Origin: Flavobacteriaceae bacterium
Lineage (GTDB): Bacteria; Bacteroidota; Bacteroidia; Flavobacteriales; Flavobacteriaceae
DNA: 64,000 nucleotides
Reading direction: 5' to 3'
Assembly: GCA_018402385.1 (NCBI GenBank)
Contig: JAGYJA010000002.1
Span: forward strand, 186,001 to 250,000
Numbering within the stretch: the stretch's first letter is position 1; each line of letters starts with the position of its first letter. A program made the translations under genes and the position numbers. The notes below the pieces were generated by a model, which saw only the letters and a list, made by a program, of their open reading frames with translations, searched no databases and was not told the DNA's origin. Below, piece after piece: positions 37,743 through 48,322 of this stretch.

Positions 37743-39141
37743 ATTGGTTAAGAATTCCTAATAGTTGCTCTTCAAATATAACGCTAAAAAGATTTGTAAA
37801 ATTGTCAATGATGATTCCATCTGAGTCAACAATCATTGCTTTATTTATACTATTTATTACTAATTGTTCCATTGCTTTATCAGGCTGGTCAAATCTAAAT
37901 TCAGAATTCTTATCAAAGCCGTGTCTATTAATTGTTTGCTTCCAAATTTTAATATCATCATTTGTATTAAAGCCAATAAAATCAAACTCAGGGTATTTTT
38001 GCTTTAATTCATCTACTTTTGAGTGCACCTCTTTTAGATGGTTTAATGAGTGAATGGACCAGAAAAATATAATTGTTGGCTTTTTGATAAGAGATGTAAA
38101 CGTGTGCTTATTGTCATTAAGGTCAAGAAAACTTAGTTGAGGTAACTCATTGCCGGGCATTAATTTTAATGAAGCTTCAGATATTTTTTTAATTTCTTCT
38201 TTATGGCTTTCGTCAGAGCTTAATTTATAATAAAGTTCAAGTGCTGCTTTTTCTTCATCAGGATTTTTACAATTGATGATAAATCGTCTTATGGAGGTTT
38301 TTAGCAAACTGTTTTTGAATTCAGTTAAATTGACAAGCGAGTCAATTGCATTGAGCTTGTTTGAAATATGAATAAATGAATCGCTGTTATATGGGTATTG
38401 ATTTTTATAAGCTTCATAGGACAAAAAATCAAAATGACGTTGCTTAAAACGATAATAGGTGTAGTATGACTGGAGTTCTTTACTGTTGTAATCTATATTT
38501 TCTCTAAAATCATAGTAATCATTGGGAAGTTGCGCTTTTGAAACTTGATTTCTACCATAATGGGCATAGGGATATATTTCTTTCTTGTCAAAATAATCAT
38601 AAGTGATATTTCCCATTGTAATTTTGTGAAATGCTTCACAAGGCTTAACTCTTTGGATAAACCTCTCGAGGTTTTCCAACCTTAAATTCTTCATAGAGTC
38701 CAGTTTTGTGAGAAACTCCTCAACTGGAAGTTGATAAAATGGTCTCATCCTTTGGTTTTCTAGTTCATTGTGAATGAACATGTTGATGAGAAAATTATTG
38801 CGTTCAGCACCCTTGCCTGTAAATGCTAAAGACTCATCAAACTCGATGGTGTTTAATCGTAACATAAGACTGTCACCGGGTTCTAGATAGACCATTTGGT
38901 ATTCATTGTGGATGAAATTATACAAACCCTTTTCTACATTATCTATGTAATATAAAAAGCGATTGTTTTGATCCAGACTTATCGTGTCTATTATTTTTTC
39001 ATTTTTGGAGAGGATGACATGTTTTGAGTTAGGGTTGATTATTTCTCCACCTATCCAAGCACCTTTTTCATCCTGAGACTTATCAAAGTCACAAGAGTAA
39101 AAGACTAAAAAGGTGAGGCTTAAAAATAAAAATCTACTCAT
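37741..39141 (-). CDS. Redoxin/TlpA-like lipoprotein lacking catalytic cysteines
   Basis: 466 residues from the ATG encoding MSRFLFLSLTFLVFYSC, which has a lipobox Cys. An N-terminal beta domain (about 25-110), a long helical middle and a C-terminal thioredoxin-like domain (from LPQLSFLDLNDNKHTF) follow, as in TlpA/AhpC family proteins. Where such proteins carry WC-x-x-C, this one has FFWSIHSLNH, with no cysteine. So it is probably not a thiol oxidoreductase but may bind or scaffold. It is alone on its strand. The domain identity is good; the role is unknown. Confidence 0.75.
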   Translation of the reverse strand: MSRFLFLSLTFLVFYSCDFDKSQDEKGAWIGGEIINPNSKHVILSKNEKIIDTISLDQNNRFLYYIDNVEKGLYNFIHNEYQMVYLEPGDSLMLRLNTIEFDESLAFTGKGAERNNFLINMFIHNELENQRMRPFYQLPVEEFLTKLDSMKNLRLENLERFIQRVKPCEAFHKITMGNITYDYFDKKEIYPYAHYGRNQVSKAQLPNDYYDFRENIDYNSKELQSYYTYYRFKQRHFDFLSYEAYKNQYPYNSDSFIHISNKLNAIDSLVNLTEFKNSLLKTSIRRFIINCKNPDEEKAALELYYKLSSDESHKEEIKKISEASLKLMPGNELPQLSFLDLNDNKHTFTSLIKKPTIIFFWSIHSLNHLKEVHSKVDELKQKYPEFDFIGFNTNDDIKIWKQTINRHGFDKNSEFRFDQPDKAMEQLVINSINKAMIVDSDGIIIDNFTNLFSVIFEEQLLGILNQ

Positions 39142-39267
39142 ACGCGGCCAAGTTGTAAATATACTTAACAAACAAATGTATAATTTGAGGTTGTATTTGG
39201 ATGTTAATTGTGAGTTAAAACGATAAATAAAACGTTAATCTTTCGCTTTAAGCGAGTAAATACTTAA

Positions 39268-40917
<1,650 letters not shown>

Positions 40918-40998
40918 TGTTTTTTATAAAAAAAAACTACTAGTGGGTTAAAACTAAATAAAGATATAAATTAGCGTTTTATAATTAAATGATGAAGT

Positions 40999-41166
40999 TT
41001 AAGAGACTTTAAGTCTGCTGCCTATTAATGCTCCAACAACTCCTCCTGAGGCTCCACCAATGATTGCATTATTATCACTCAAGTTAATTAACCTCAAGAG
41101 TAAAAAGGTTAAAATAGCTATTGTAATAGCAACAATTACAATAATAAATAAGTTTTTTTTATTCAT
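40999..41166 (-). CDS. Small one-helix membrane protein with Gly-zipper tail
   Basis: 55 residues, too short for a routine ORF cut-off. It begins MNKKNLFIIVIVAITIA, has one membrane helix (about 5-28) and a second glycine-rich helix (IIGGASGGVVGALIGS), before ending in basic residues. The Gly spacing resembles glycine-zipper membrane peptides. It lies between the ABC-F gene and the DUF2007 gene, in the same direction as the latter. No family was recognised. Confidence 0.6.
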   Translation of the reverse strand: MNKKNLFIIVIVAITIAILTFLLLRLINLSDNNAIIGGASGGVVGALIGSRLKVS

Positions 41167-41268
41167 ATCTTATTGATATTCAGTAAATACTACCGACAAA
41201 AATAAAAAATAAAGGATTAAAATTACATTTTGAGTAAGAAAAAATGCTATTTGAATGAAAATGATTAA

Positions 41269-41523
41269 TTAATCTTTATCCAAATCTTCAAGGGCGCTAT
41301 CAACAACTGCTTTTGCTTTGTCATATTCATCACGGTGTACAAAAAGCTGAATCATCCCCGGAACACCACCAAATCCACCCCAAGTGCCACTTGATAAATC
41401 GTCTTTCACAATGGGAAATACATCAATTTCTTCAAGTTTGCTTTGAAGCATTTTGATAAAAACAGTAGATCCTGTATAGATTCTAGTATAGTCATCAATT
41501 TCTTCATCCATATCACTAAGCAT
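41269..41523 (-). CDS. DUF2007-type small protein
   Basis: 84 residues from the ATG encoding MLSDMDEEIDDYTRIY; a second ATG four codons later is an alternative. The start overlaps the stop of the upstream gene by 8 bases. DUF2007 (putative signal transducing protein) motifs are seen: YTGSTVFIKMLQSKLEE, VFPIVKDD and IQLFVHRDEYDKAKAVVD. Its role is not established. The longer ORF (to 41628) would overlap the neighbour gene and is less likely. Confidence 0.7.
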   Translation of the reverse strand: MLSDMDEEIDDYTRIYTGSTVFIKMLQSKLEEIDVFPIVKDDLSSGTWGGFGGVPGMIQLFVHRDEYDKAKAVVDSALEDLDKD

Positions 41524-42187
41524 TAAAATATTTACTATTCCACATTTGGTTATTAAAATTTTTGCCAAGTGCCACACCATAAAACAAAACAATAGCAGCA
41601 ACCCACTTAAACATAAATAAAAATACAATAAATGTTTGATTTATAGATTGTTCTTTTGAAAATAATCCATCAGGAATAAGAAGTGTTAGAAAAATACTGA
41701 TTAAGAAAATAGTAAAGACCAAATTTTCAAAATTTTTGTAAGGCCACATAAAAAGTTTTCTTAATGGATGTAAATCATTTCCCCACTTGTGAACAAGGTA
41801 ATACAGGTCGTTGCCCATTGATACAAAAAGCAAAGGATCGTCTGCATTTTTTAATCGAAACATTTTAGAGGGAGCCACAATTTTTAAATTTTGAATCTCT
41901 GTTTGATGTACTTTTTCTAAATTCTTAATCTTGTCAATTGCCTCAGAGGGAATGCTTCCTTTAAAAAGAGTGTAGTCCAAAAACCGAAGTCTGTATGTAA
42001 TACATAGTGATTTTATGTCTTCTAACTGAAAAATGCGATTTGATTCGAGCTTTTCAATGTTAAATAAGTTAACGTTATTTATCACGTTTTTTTGTTCAAC
42101 TAATTTGATTTTAGACTTTTTCTGAGAGAAAACTCTTTGCTTTCTTATCTTAAACAAAGAGGATTCAAGATTTGTAGAAGGTATCAT
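41516..42187 (-). CDS. Membrane protein of unknown function
   Basis: 223 residues. The N-terminal 140 residues are soluble, with a beta/alpha pattern (FQLEDIKSLCITYRLRFLDY, LLFVSMGNDLYYLVHKWG). Two membrane helices follow near the C-terminus (LVFTIFLISIFLTLLIPDG and IVFLFMFKWVAAIVLFYGVA). It ends in a conserved-looking MWNSKYF. The gene overlaps the DUF2007 gene, so the two are likely cotranslated. I do not recognise the family. Confidence 0.7.
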   Translation of the reverse strand: MIPSTNLESSLFKIRKQRVFSQKKSKIKLVEQKNVINNVNLFNIEKLESNRIFQLEDIKSLCITYRLRFLDYTLFKGSIPSEAIDKIKNLEKVHQTEIQNLKIVAPSKMFRLKNADDPLLFVSMGNDLYYLVHKWGNDLHPLRKLFMWPYKNFENLVFTIFLISIFLTLLIPDGLFSKEQSINQTFIVFLFMFKWVAAIVLFYGVALGKNFNNQMWNSKYFNA

Positions 42188-42326
42188 AGCATTTTTAGAA
42201 TAAAAATAAATCCAACTCTTTAAACAAACAAATTTTTAACACTATACTAAGTTATACCATATCATTTAATCTGTCGTTATGTTACCTAAAGTGATATTTG
42301 TATATTTACAGTCTAAACCTAATGCA

Positions 42327-42920
42327 ATGCAACAATTGAATAAATCAAAACTACTTGTGTCAGTTCTATTTATAATAACCGTAAGCACTTGTTTTTCCCA
42401 AAGTAAATACAAAACGACTGACTCTCGTGAGATAATTAAAAAAATGGGTGAGTTCTCAATAAACTCAAATTTAAGTTTGTCTGAGAACCTTTTTGAAATT
42501 CCATCCTTTTCACATATCACAAGCCTTTTTAAAATTATCAACTTTGATGAATTAATACAAAATGAAGAAATGGTGACCGTTTTCCTTTCAGATAACAGGG
42601 CTTTTGATCAATTCAATGATAAAGAGCGTAAAGCCTTGCTTTCTTCTTCAAATAAAGAACTATTAACAGAAACTGTTTCTTTTTATGTGATTCCCGGACG
42701 AGTAGATGATCATTCCATTAGAAAAGCAATAACTGATGGCTTTGGCACTGCAAGCTTTAGAACATTAAATGATAAAACGGTGCGATTTATGTTGGAAGAT
42801 AACCAGATTATTATTTATGCAGATAATGGAGTAAAAAATAAATTAATAGACACAAATTTCAGGCATAATAAGGGTTTTTTTCATATCACAGATGGCCTGG
42901 CAATTCCGCATAAAAAATAA
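42327..42920 (+). CDS. Exported fasciclin-domain protein
   Basis: 197 residues from the ATG encoding MQQLNKSKLLVSVLFIIT; the longer frame from 42279 adds an implausible leader. A signal peptide ends near CFSQ. The fasciclin (FAS1) domain follows: FKIINFDELIQNEEMVTVFL, AFDQFNDKERKAL and the closing FFHITDGLAIP. FAS1 domains mediate cell-surface adhesion. It precedes another FAS1 gene by 194 bases. The H1 and H2 boxes are weaker than in the next gene. Confidence 0.82.
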   Translation: MQQLNKSKLLVSVLFIITVSTCFSQSKYKTTDSREIIKKMGEFSINSNLSLSENLFEIPSFSHITSLFKIINFDELIQNEEMVTVFLSDNRAFDQFNDKERKALLSSSNKELLTETVSFYVIPGRVDDHSIRKAITDGFGTASFRTLNDKTVRFMLEDNQIIIYADNGVKNKLIDTNFRHNKGFFHITDGLAIPHKK

Positions 42921-43114
42921 TTTATAGTTCTTCTTCTCAACAAGTTAACATCTAGTTAAAAGATTGCTAATTGATTCCTAATAGTATTTTTGTTTAAAGG
43001 TTTATACGTATCTTTAAACATTATTTACAATTACTTGTTTTTTGAAAAACCAAAAGAACATTTATTTCGTATATAAATTTAGAAACCATTAATTAATCAT
43101 TTAAAAAAAATGTT

Positions 43115-43696
43115 ATGAAAAAGAAAAATTTATTTAGTTCTGTTGTGCTTGTTCTTTCCTTGATAATTGGAACTACTGGATTTGCACAAAACCAAATGAA
43201 CAAAAAAGCAGATGTTAAAACTGTAGGGGGTGCACCAATGTATCCCACAAAAAACATTGTAGAAAATGCTGTAAACTCAAAAGATCACACCACACTTGTT
43301 GCAGCTGTAACTGCAGCAGGATTAGTTGAGACCTTACAGTCTGAAGGACCTTTTACTGTATTTGCTCCGGTTAACCAAGCCTTTGAAGCGCTGCCTGATG
43401 GAACAGTTGAAACACTTTTAAAGCCAGAAAATAAAAAAGCGTTACAAGGTGTATTGACTTATCATGTGCTTTCAGGAAAATTTGATGCTGCTGCAGTTGT
43501 AGCTGCTATTAAAAAAGGAAACGGAACGGCTACTTTTAAAACAGTAGCAGGCGGCCAATTAATGGCAAAAATTAAAGATGGAAATGTCCAACTTACTGAT
43601 GAAAATGGAAGGACTGCTTTAGTAACAATAGCTGATGTACACCAATCAAATGGAGTTATACACGTTATTGATACAGTAGTTTTACCAAAGTCTTAA
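43115..43696 (+). CDS. Exported fasciclin-domain protein
   Basis: 193 residues with a signal peptide ending GFAQ (about residue 24). The FAS1 domain is clear: DHTTLVAAVTAAGLVETLQS, GPFTVFAPVNQAFEALPDGT, VLTYHVLSGKFDAA and the closing HQSNGVIHVIDTVVLP. Such proteins are often surface or periplasmic adhesion factors. Neighbour 42327 is a more divergent FAS1 protein. A strong hairpin terminator follows, facing pheT. Confidence 0.93.
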   Translation: MKKKNLFSSVVLVLSLIIGTTGFAQNQMNKKADVKTVGGAPMYPTKNIVENAVNSKDHTTLVAAVTAAGLVETLQSEGPFTVFAPVNQAFEALPDGTVETLLKPENKKALQGVLTYHVLSGKFDAAAVVAAIKKGNGTATFKTVAGGQLMAKIKDGNVQLTDENGRTALVTIADVHQSNGVIHVIDTVVLPKS

Positions 43697-43720
43697 AGGG
43701 AAATTAACTTGCTATTTAAA

Positions 43721-43749
43721 ACGCTTTCTTAAAAGAAAGCGTTTTTTTA
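43721..43749. terminator. Terminator between fasciclin and pheT genes
   Basis: ACGCTTTCTT pairs with AAGAAAGCGT around two bases, followed by T7. On the reverse strand the A-rich side gives a weaker stop for pheT. Confidence 0.9.
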
Positions 43750-46173
43750 TCTCAATTCTGCTCCAAGTTGTGATTCAAATTGTTGCCGTAATTTATTCAT
43801 CACCTTATCAATTTGTTTATCTGTCAAAGTTTTTTTCTCATCTCTTAAGGTAAAACTAACAGCATAAGACTTTTTTCCTTTTGGTAAATTTTTTCCAACA
43901 TAGACATCAAATAGTTGAATGTCTTTCAAAAGGTTTTTTTCAGTGTTTATAGCAATTTCATAAATGCTTTGAAAAGTGACTTTATTTTCTATTAATAAAG
44001 CAAAATCTCGGTTTGCATCCGGAAATTTGGGTATTGTTTTTAGAGATAAGGTTTTATTTTGAATTTGCCTTAAAAGCTCATCCCAATTAAAGTCTGCAAA
44101 CAATATTTCGCTATCTATTTCAAAGTGATTGCTTATATTCTTTTTGACAACACCGAAGGATACAATTAATTTTCCATTATTTTCATAAGATAATCCTTCG
44201 CTAAAAATAGGGCTATCGAGAGTTGGATTTGTTTTGAAGTTCACTCCTAAACGATCTAATACAGCATCTACAGTTCCTTTCATTAAAAAGAAATCACTTT
44301 TCTTATTAGCACTGTTCCAATGCGGTTTGTTTCTGTTTCCACATATGGTTATTGATAAGTGTTTTTGTTCAGTTCTAATGTTTTCTACTTGATGATATGT
44401 TTTGCCAAATTCAAACAATTTAAGGTCATTTCTTTTTCGATTTCTATTAAAAGCCACGGCTTCCAAAGCAGAAATTAAAATATTTTGACGCATCACAGAT
44501 AAATCAAGACTCAGTGGATTAAGCATTTTAACGGTTGTTTCTTCATCCACAACATCAACTAGTTTATTGTGCTTTGTTGAGGTTAAAGAATTGGCCATCA
44601 TTTCATAAAATCCTTGGCCGTTTAATTGAGCGGCAATTTTGTTTTGAATTTGATAGTCTTCATTTTGTGATGTTTTTGAGATTGAAGCGTTTAATTTTTC
44701 TTTAAAATCAATATTGTTGTAGCCATAAACCCGTAAAATTTCTTCAACTACATCTGCCTCGCGGGTTACATCATTTCGATAAGCCGGTATGGTTAGACCC
44801 AGTCCAGACTCAGTAATATTATTGATTTTAATTTCTAGTGAAGTTAAGATATTTTTAATCGTCTCTTTTGGGATTTCTTGACCAATGAGTTTGTTTGTTT
44901 TTTCAAAATTTAGAAAAACCTGAAAATCTTTTTGCTTTTTTGGATAGATATCAATGACATCACTTGTAATCATTCCGCCTGCAATTTCTTTAATGAGTAT
45001 AGCTGCTCTCATCAGGGCATATTCTGCAATATTTGGGTCAATTCCTCTTTCAAATCTAAATGAGGCATCTGTATTTAAACCATGTCTTTTAGCTGTTTTT
45101 CTAATGCTCACAGCGTTGAAATAAGCACTTTCAAGAAAGATGCTGGTTGTATCTTTAGTGACACCACTATCCAAACCACCTAAAATTCCTGCAATACATA
45201 AAGGTTTTTCAGCATCACATATCATGAGGTCCTCTTTATGAAGCTCTCTTTCTACTTCATCTAGGGTCACAAATTTTGTTCCTGCTGCGAGAGTTTTGAC
45301 GATTATTTTTTCGCCACTAATTTTACTGCTATCAAAGGCATGAAGGGGCTGTCCAAGGTCGTGCAACACATAGTTTGTAATATCTACAATATTGTTTTTT
45401 GGTTTCAAACCAATGGCTTTTAAACGATTTTGAATCCAGGCAGGAGATTCCTCTACTTTAATACCTGAAATCGTTACACCACAATATCTTGGCGCCAAAT
45501 CTTTATTTATTACTTCAACATTAATTTTATGAGTTCTGTTATCTACTCTAAAATTAACATTTGAAGGAGTTATAAATTCCAAAGCCATTCCTTTTTGAAG
45601 TAGTCCGGCTCTTAAGTCTCTGGCAGTACCCCAGTGGCTCATGGCATCAGCGCGGTTTGGTGTTAAGCCAATTTCAAAAACCTGATCTGTTTCAACTTTA
45701 AAAAGTTCTGACAAAGGCGTTCCCACTATTGATTTTTTATCTAAAACCAGAATTCCTTCATGACTTGTACCAAGGCCCATTTCGTCTTCAGCACAAATCA
45801 TACCTTCACTAATCTGACCTCTTATTTTTCCTTTTTTAATTTCCAGAGATTCCCCGTTGTCACTATACAATATAGTTCCAATTGTAGCTACAGGCACTTT
45901 TTGACCTGCAGCAACATTGGGTGCGCCACAGACAATATGTAAGGGGTTTTTATCACCAATGTTAACAGTTGTGACTTTTAAACGATCTGCATCAGGATGT
46001 TTTACACAAGTTAAAACTTCACCAACAACAATACCAGAAAGGCTTCCTTTTATGGATTCAAAAAGAGTGATACCTTCCACCTCCAGCCCAAGGTCTGTTA
46101 AAAGATTGCCGGTTTGTTCTGCATTCCAGTCTAAATTAATAAATTGCTTTAGCCAGTTGTATGAAATCTTCAT
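43747..46173 (-). CDS. pheT: Phenylalanine-tRNA ligase beta subunit
   Basis: 808 residues from the ATG encoding MKISYNWLKQFINLD; 12 extra upstream residues are unlikely. The order is: tRNA-binding domain (about 40-150, VVGEVLTCVKHPDADRLKV), B3/B4 editing core (about 210-390), B5 (about 400-480), the class II-like core and a C-terminal ferredoxin-like anticodon-binding domain (KFPDANRDFALLI). It charges tRNA-Phe together with the alpha subunit PheS, which is not in this window. Length is normal. Confidence 0.97.
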   Translation of the reverse strand: MKISYNWLKQFINLDWNAEQTGNLLTDLGLEVEGITLFESIKGSLSGIVVGEVLTCVKHPDADRLKVTTVNIGDKNPLHIVCGAPNVAAGQKVPVATIGTILYSDNGESLEIKKGKIRGQISEGMICAEDEMGLGTSHEGILVLDKKSIVGTPLSELFKVETDQVFEIGLTPNRADAMSHWGTARDLRAGLLQKGMALEFITPSNVNFRVDNRTHKINVEVINKDLAPRYCGVTISGIKVEESPAWIQNRLKAIGLKPKNNIVDITNYVLHDLGQPLHAFDSSKISGEKIIVKTLAAGTKFVTLDEVERELHKEDLMICDAEKPLCIAGILGGLDSGVTKDTTSIFLESAYFNAVSIRKTAKRHGLNTDASFRFERGIDPNIAEYALMRAAILIKEIAGGMITSDVIDIYPKKQKDFQVFLNFEKTNKLIGQEIPKETIKNILTSLEIKINNITESGLGLTIPAYRNDVTREADVVEEILRVYGYNNIDFKEKLNASISKTSQNEDYQIQNKIAAQLNGQGFYEMMANSLTSTKHNKLVDVVDEETTVKMLNPLSLDLSVMRQNILISALEAVAFNRNRKRNDLKLFEFGKTYHQVENIRTEQKHLSITICGNRNKPHWNSANKKSDFFLMKGTVDAVLDRLGVNFKTNPTLDSPIFSEGLSYENNGKLIVSFGVVKKNISNHFEIDSEILFADFNWDELLRQIQNKTLSLKTIPKFPDANRDFALLIENKVTFQSIYEIAINTEKNLLKDIQLFDVYVGKNLPKGKKSYAVSFTLRDEKKTLTDKQIDKVMNKLRQQFESQLGAELR

Positions 46174-46258
46174 GGTTAATTTGTAAAATAAGAAGCGCAA
46201 AGATAGCAAACCCCTTGGGTTTACTAAAGCATTACAAGTGTAAAAATTTGTTGTTTAT

Positions 46259-48127
46259 TCAAAATTCAATTGCTGAAATAATTTCTAAAACAATTTTTTG
46301 ATTGATTTTTTTTTCAATTATGGTTTTTATCTCTTTAAGCTTTTCATCGGGGATAGAGTTTGGGGACACAATTTTAATTGAAATAACAGGTATTTCCCCA
46401 GAGCGCACTCTTACATCTTTTAATCGAATATCTTCAATTTCAAAACCTTCAAGAGTTCTGGTAATTTCTGCTTCTTGTTTGATTGTGTAAAATGAAAAAG
46501 TGAGTGGAACACAAACAAGTAAAATGATGAGCAATGAATAAACAAGACCTTTTTTTGCCGTTTTGAAGGGTGCAAACCCAAGTATTAAAAAGGTGAGACC
46601 ACCAAACATAATAATGCCGGCAAGGTTAGTCAAATACAGTAAAAAGGCTCCTGAAAAAACATCCCAGTCCATCCATCCAATTCCAACTCCTGCTACCACA
46701 AGTGGAGGAACAAGTGCAACTGCAATGGCAACTCCTGCAAGGCTTTTTGCAATGCCTTCTTTAGCATGAGCAAAAGCAGCTGCAACTCCTGATGCAACGG
46801 CAATTCCTAAATCCAACAGAGTGGGAGTGAGGCGAGCGCTTATTTCTGATGTGACTACTTTTAAGGGAATTATGATACTCACAAATGAGGCAAAAAGCAA
46901 AGAAGCAAACGTTCCAATAAGAATGGTTTTAAAACTAACCTTTAATAAATTTGAATCATATCTTATGAGACCCATTGAAAATGATACTATGGGCGAAATA
47001 AGCGGAGCAAGTATCATAGCTCCAATAATAACCGGTGCAGAATCTGCATATAAACCAAATGCTGTAATGAGCGTGGATAATATCATCATCACTATGTATG
47101 CATTTGATGAACGGGCATTTTCATTTAAAACAGTGAATAACTCTTTGAACTCCTCAAAAGTTGCTTTTCTTAACCATGGTAGCTTACGCTTAATGAGTTC
47201 ATTTCTCTTTTCGTCCTGTGGTAAGGTTTTTATAAAGAGTGATTTTTTTTGTGATGTATTTTTATCTATTTGATTTTCTTCTATTGGATTCACAACAATC
47301 AAACATTGAAAATCAACTTTTAAATGAAGTGTGTCTGATTGAAATTTTTCACCATCAATAGTGAAATCAATTGAATTTGTTGATTTGATGGTTACTTCAG
47401 ATGATTTTATTAAACCTATAAAATTTGGTCTTTCCTTAGAAACCAAAAAATCTGGCAGCAGACTTTTAAAGAAGAACCAAACCAGTTCCCAAATATATTG
47501 TGGAGCTAAAACCAAAAGGTGAAGTAAACCATCATTACTAATGTCAGATTTTATAGTTTTTTTTGAAACGATTGATCCCCCAGAATGTTCAACAGCGATA
47601 AGACCAAGCGCAGAGGTGTCGATTATTTTTTCATCTTTTATGAAAATGCTAAACGGTTTGTGTTTTAATGACCTCAGTCTTTTAATTTGTTTTAAAAATC
47701 GAAACAATTGTCCATAAAATCCTTTTCGTTTACCTTCATCTACCAGTTCAAAAACTTCGCCCAAATTAACCGATTGAAAAACAATTTGATCGTTACAATA
47801 CATTAAGTCAATTGGATGATTTGTTTGAGACTTCAAGATATTTTTTACAACCTCCTCAAGTTTATTTGAAACTCCTAACCCCAGAGTTGCATAATTCATT
47901 TTTGGATGTGGAAGAATTCCTAATTTTAAATTTCCTTTTGCGGCTTCAGGTAAAAAAAGTCTTAAGTTATTATCATTTAAGTATGTAAGTATGATGTCAT
48001 TTTTATCAAAATCAATTTGAGACCTATCTTCAAAAAGGATTTTTTTGAATAAAATATCTTTTAATTGAACCGCTATATTTTCTTCAATAAAATCTATTTC
48101 ATTTTTTTGATAGAGTAAATAATACAT
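46259..48127 (-). CDS. DAGK-like N-terminal domain fused to DUF389 membrane protein
   Basis: 622 residues. Residues about 1-290 resemble the diacylglycerol kinase/YegS fold: LKLGILPHPKMNYATLGLG, the central HLLVLAPQYIWELVWFF, and DFTIDGEKFQSDTLHLKVDF. The usual catalytic GGDGT is absent. Residues about 330-560 are the DUF389 (TIGR00341) membrane region (NAYIVMMILSTLITAFGLYA, PVIIGAMILAPLISPIVSFS) with about six helices. A short ferredoxin-like tail (about 565-620) follows. The function of DUF389 is not known. The combination may tie lipid binding to a membrane channel-like part. Confidence 0.8.
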   Translation of the reverse strand: MYYLLYQKNEIDFIEENIAVQLKDILFKKILFEDRSQIDFDKNDIILTYLNDNNLRLFLPEAAKGNLKLGILPHPKMNYATLGLGVSNKLEEVVKNILKSQTNHPIDLMYCNDQIVFQSVNLGEVFELVDEGKRKGFYGQLFRFLKQIKRLRSLKHKPFSIFIKDEKIIDTSALGLIAVEHSGGSIVSKKTIKSDISNDGLLHLLVLAPQYIWELVWFFFKSLLPDFLVSKERPNFIGLIKSSEVTIKSTNSIDFTIDGEKFQSDTLHLKVDFQCLIVVNPIEENQIDKNTSQKKSLFIKTLPQDEKRNELIKRKLPWLRKATFEEFKELFTVLNENARSSNAYIVMMILSTLITAFGLYADSAPVIIGAMILAPLISPIVSFSMGLIRYDSNLLKVSFKTILIGTFASLLFASFVSIIIPLKVVTSEISARLTPTLLDLGIAVASGVAAAFAHAKEGIAKSLAGVAIAVALVPPLVVAGVGIGWMDWDVFSGAFLLYLTNLAGIIMFGGLTFLILGFAPFKTAKKGLVYSLLIILLVCVPLTFSFYTIKQEAEITRTLEGFEIEDIRLKDVRVRSGEIPVISIKIVSPNSIPDEKLKEIKTIIEKKINQKIVLEIISAIEF

Positions 48128-48322
48128 AGAGGTTCTATTAGAAATTAGTGATTCAAGGTAAAAGCAATAACATGGAAAGTTAAAAATATTTCGTTAAAAA
48201 ACTTTTATTTAGCTGGAATAATCTTAGTATCGTAGAATTTAAGAACCTACTATGTGATCATATCTTATTTAAATGAACAAAAAAGGAGAAGTGTTGTTAT
48301 TTAAAAATTCCCTATTCTTTAT

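Noticed and set aside
46821..47273. 150-codon plus-strand ORF over the DUF389 gene
   Set aside because: Antisense shadow; no domain or start signal.
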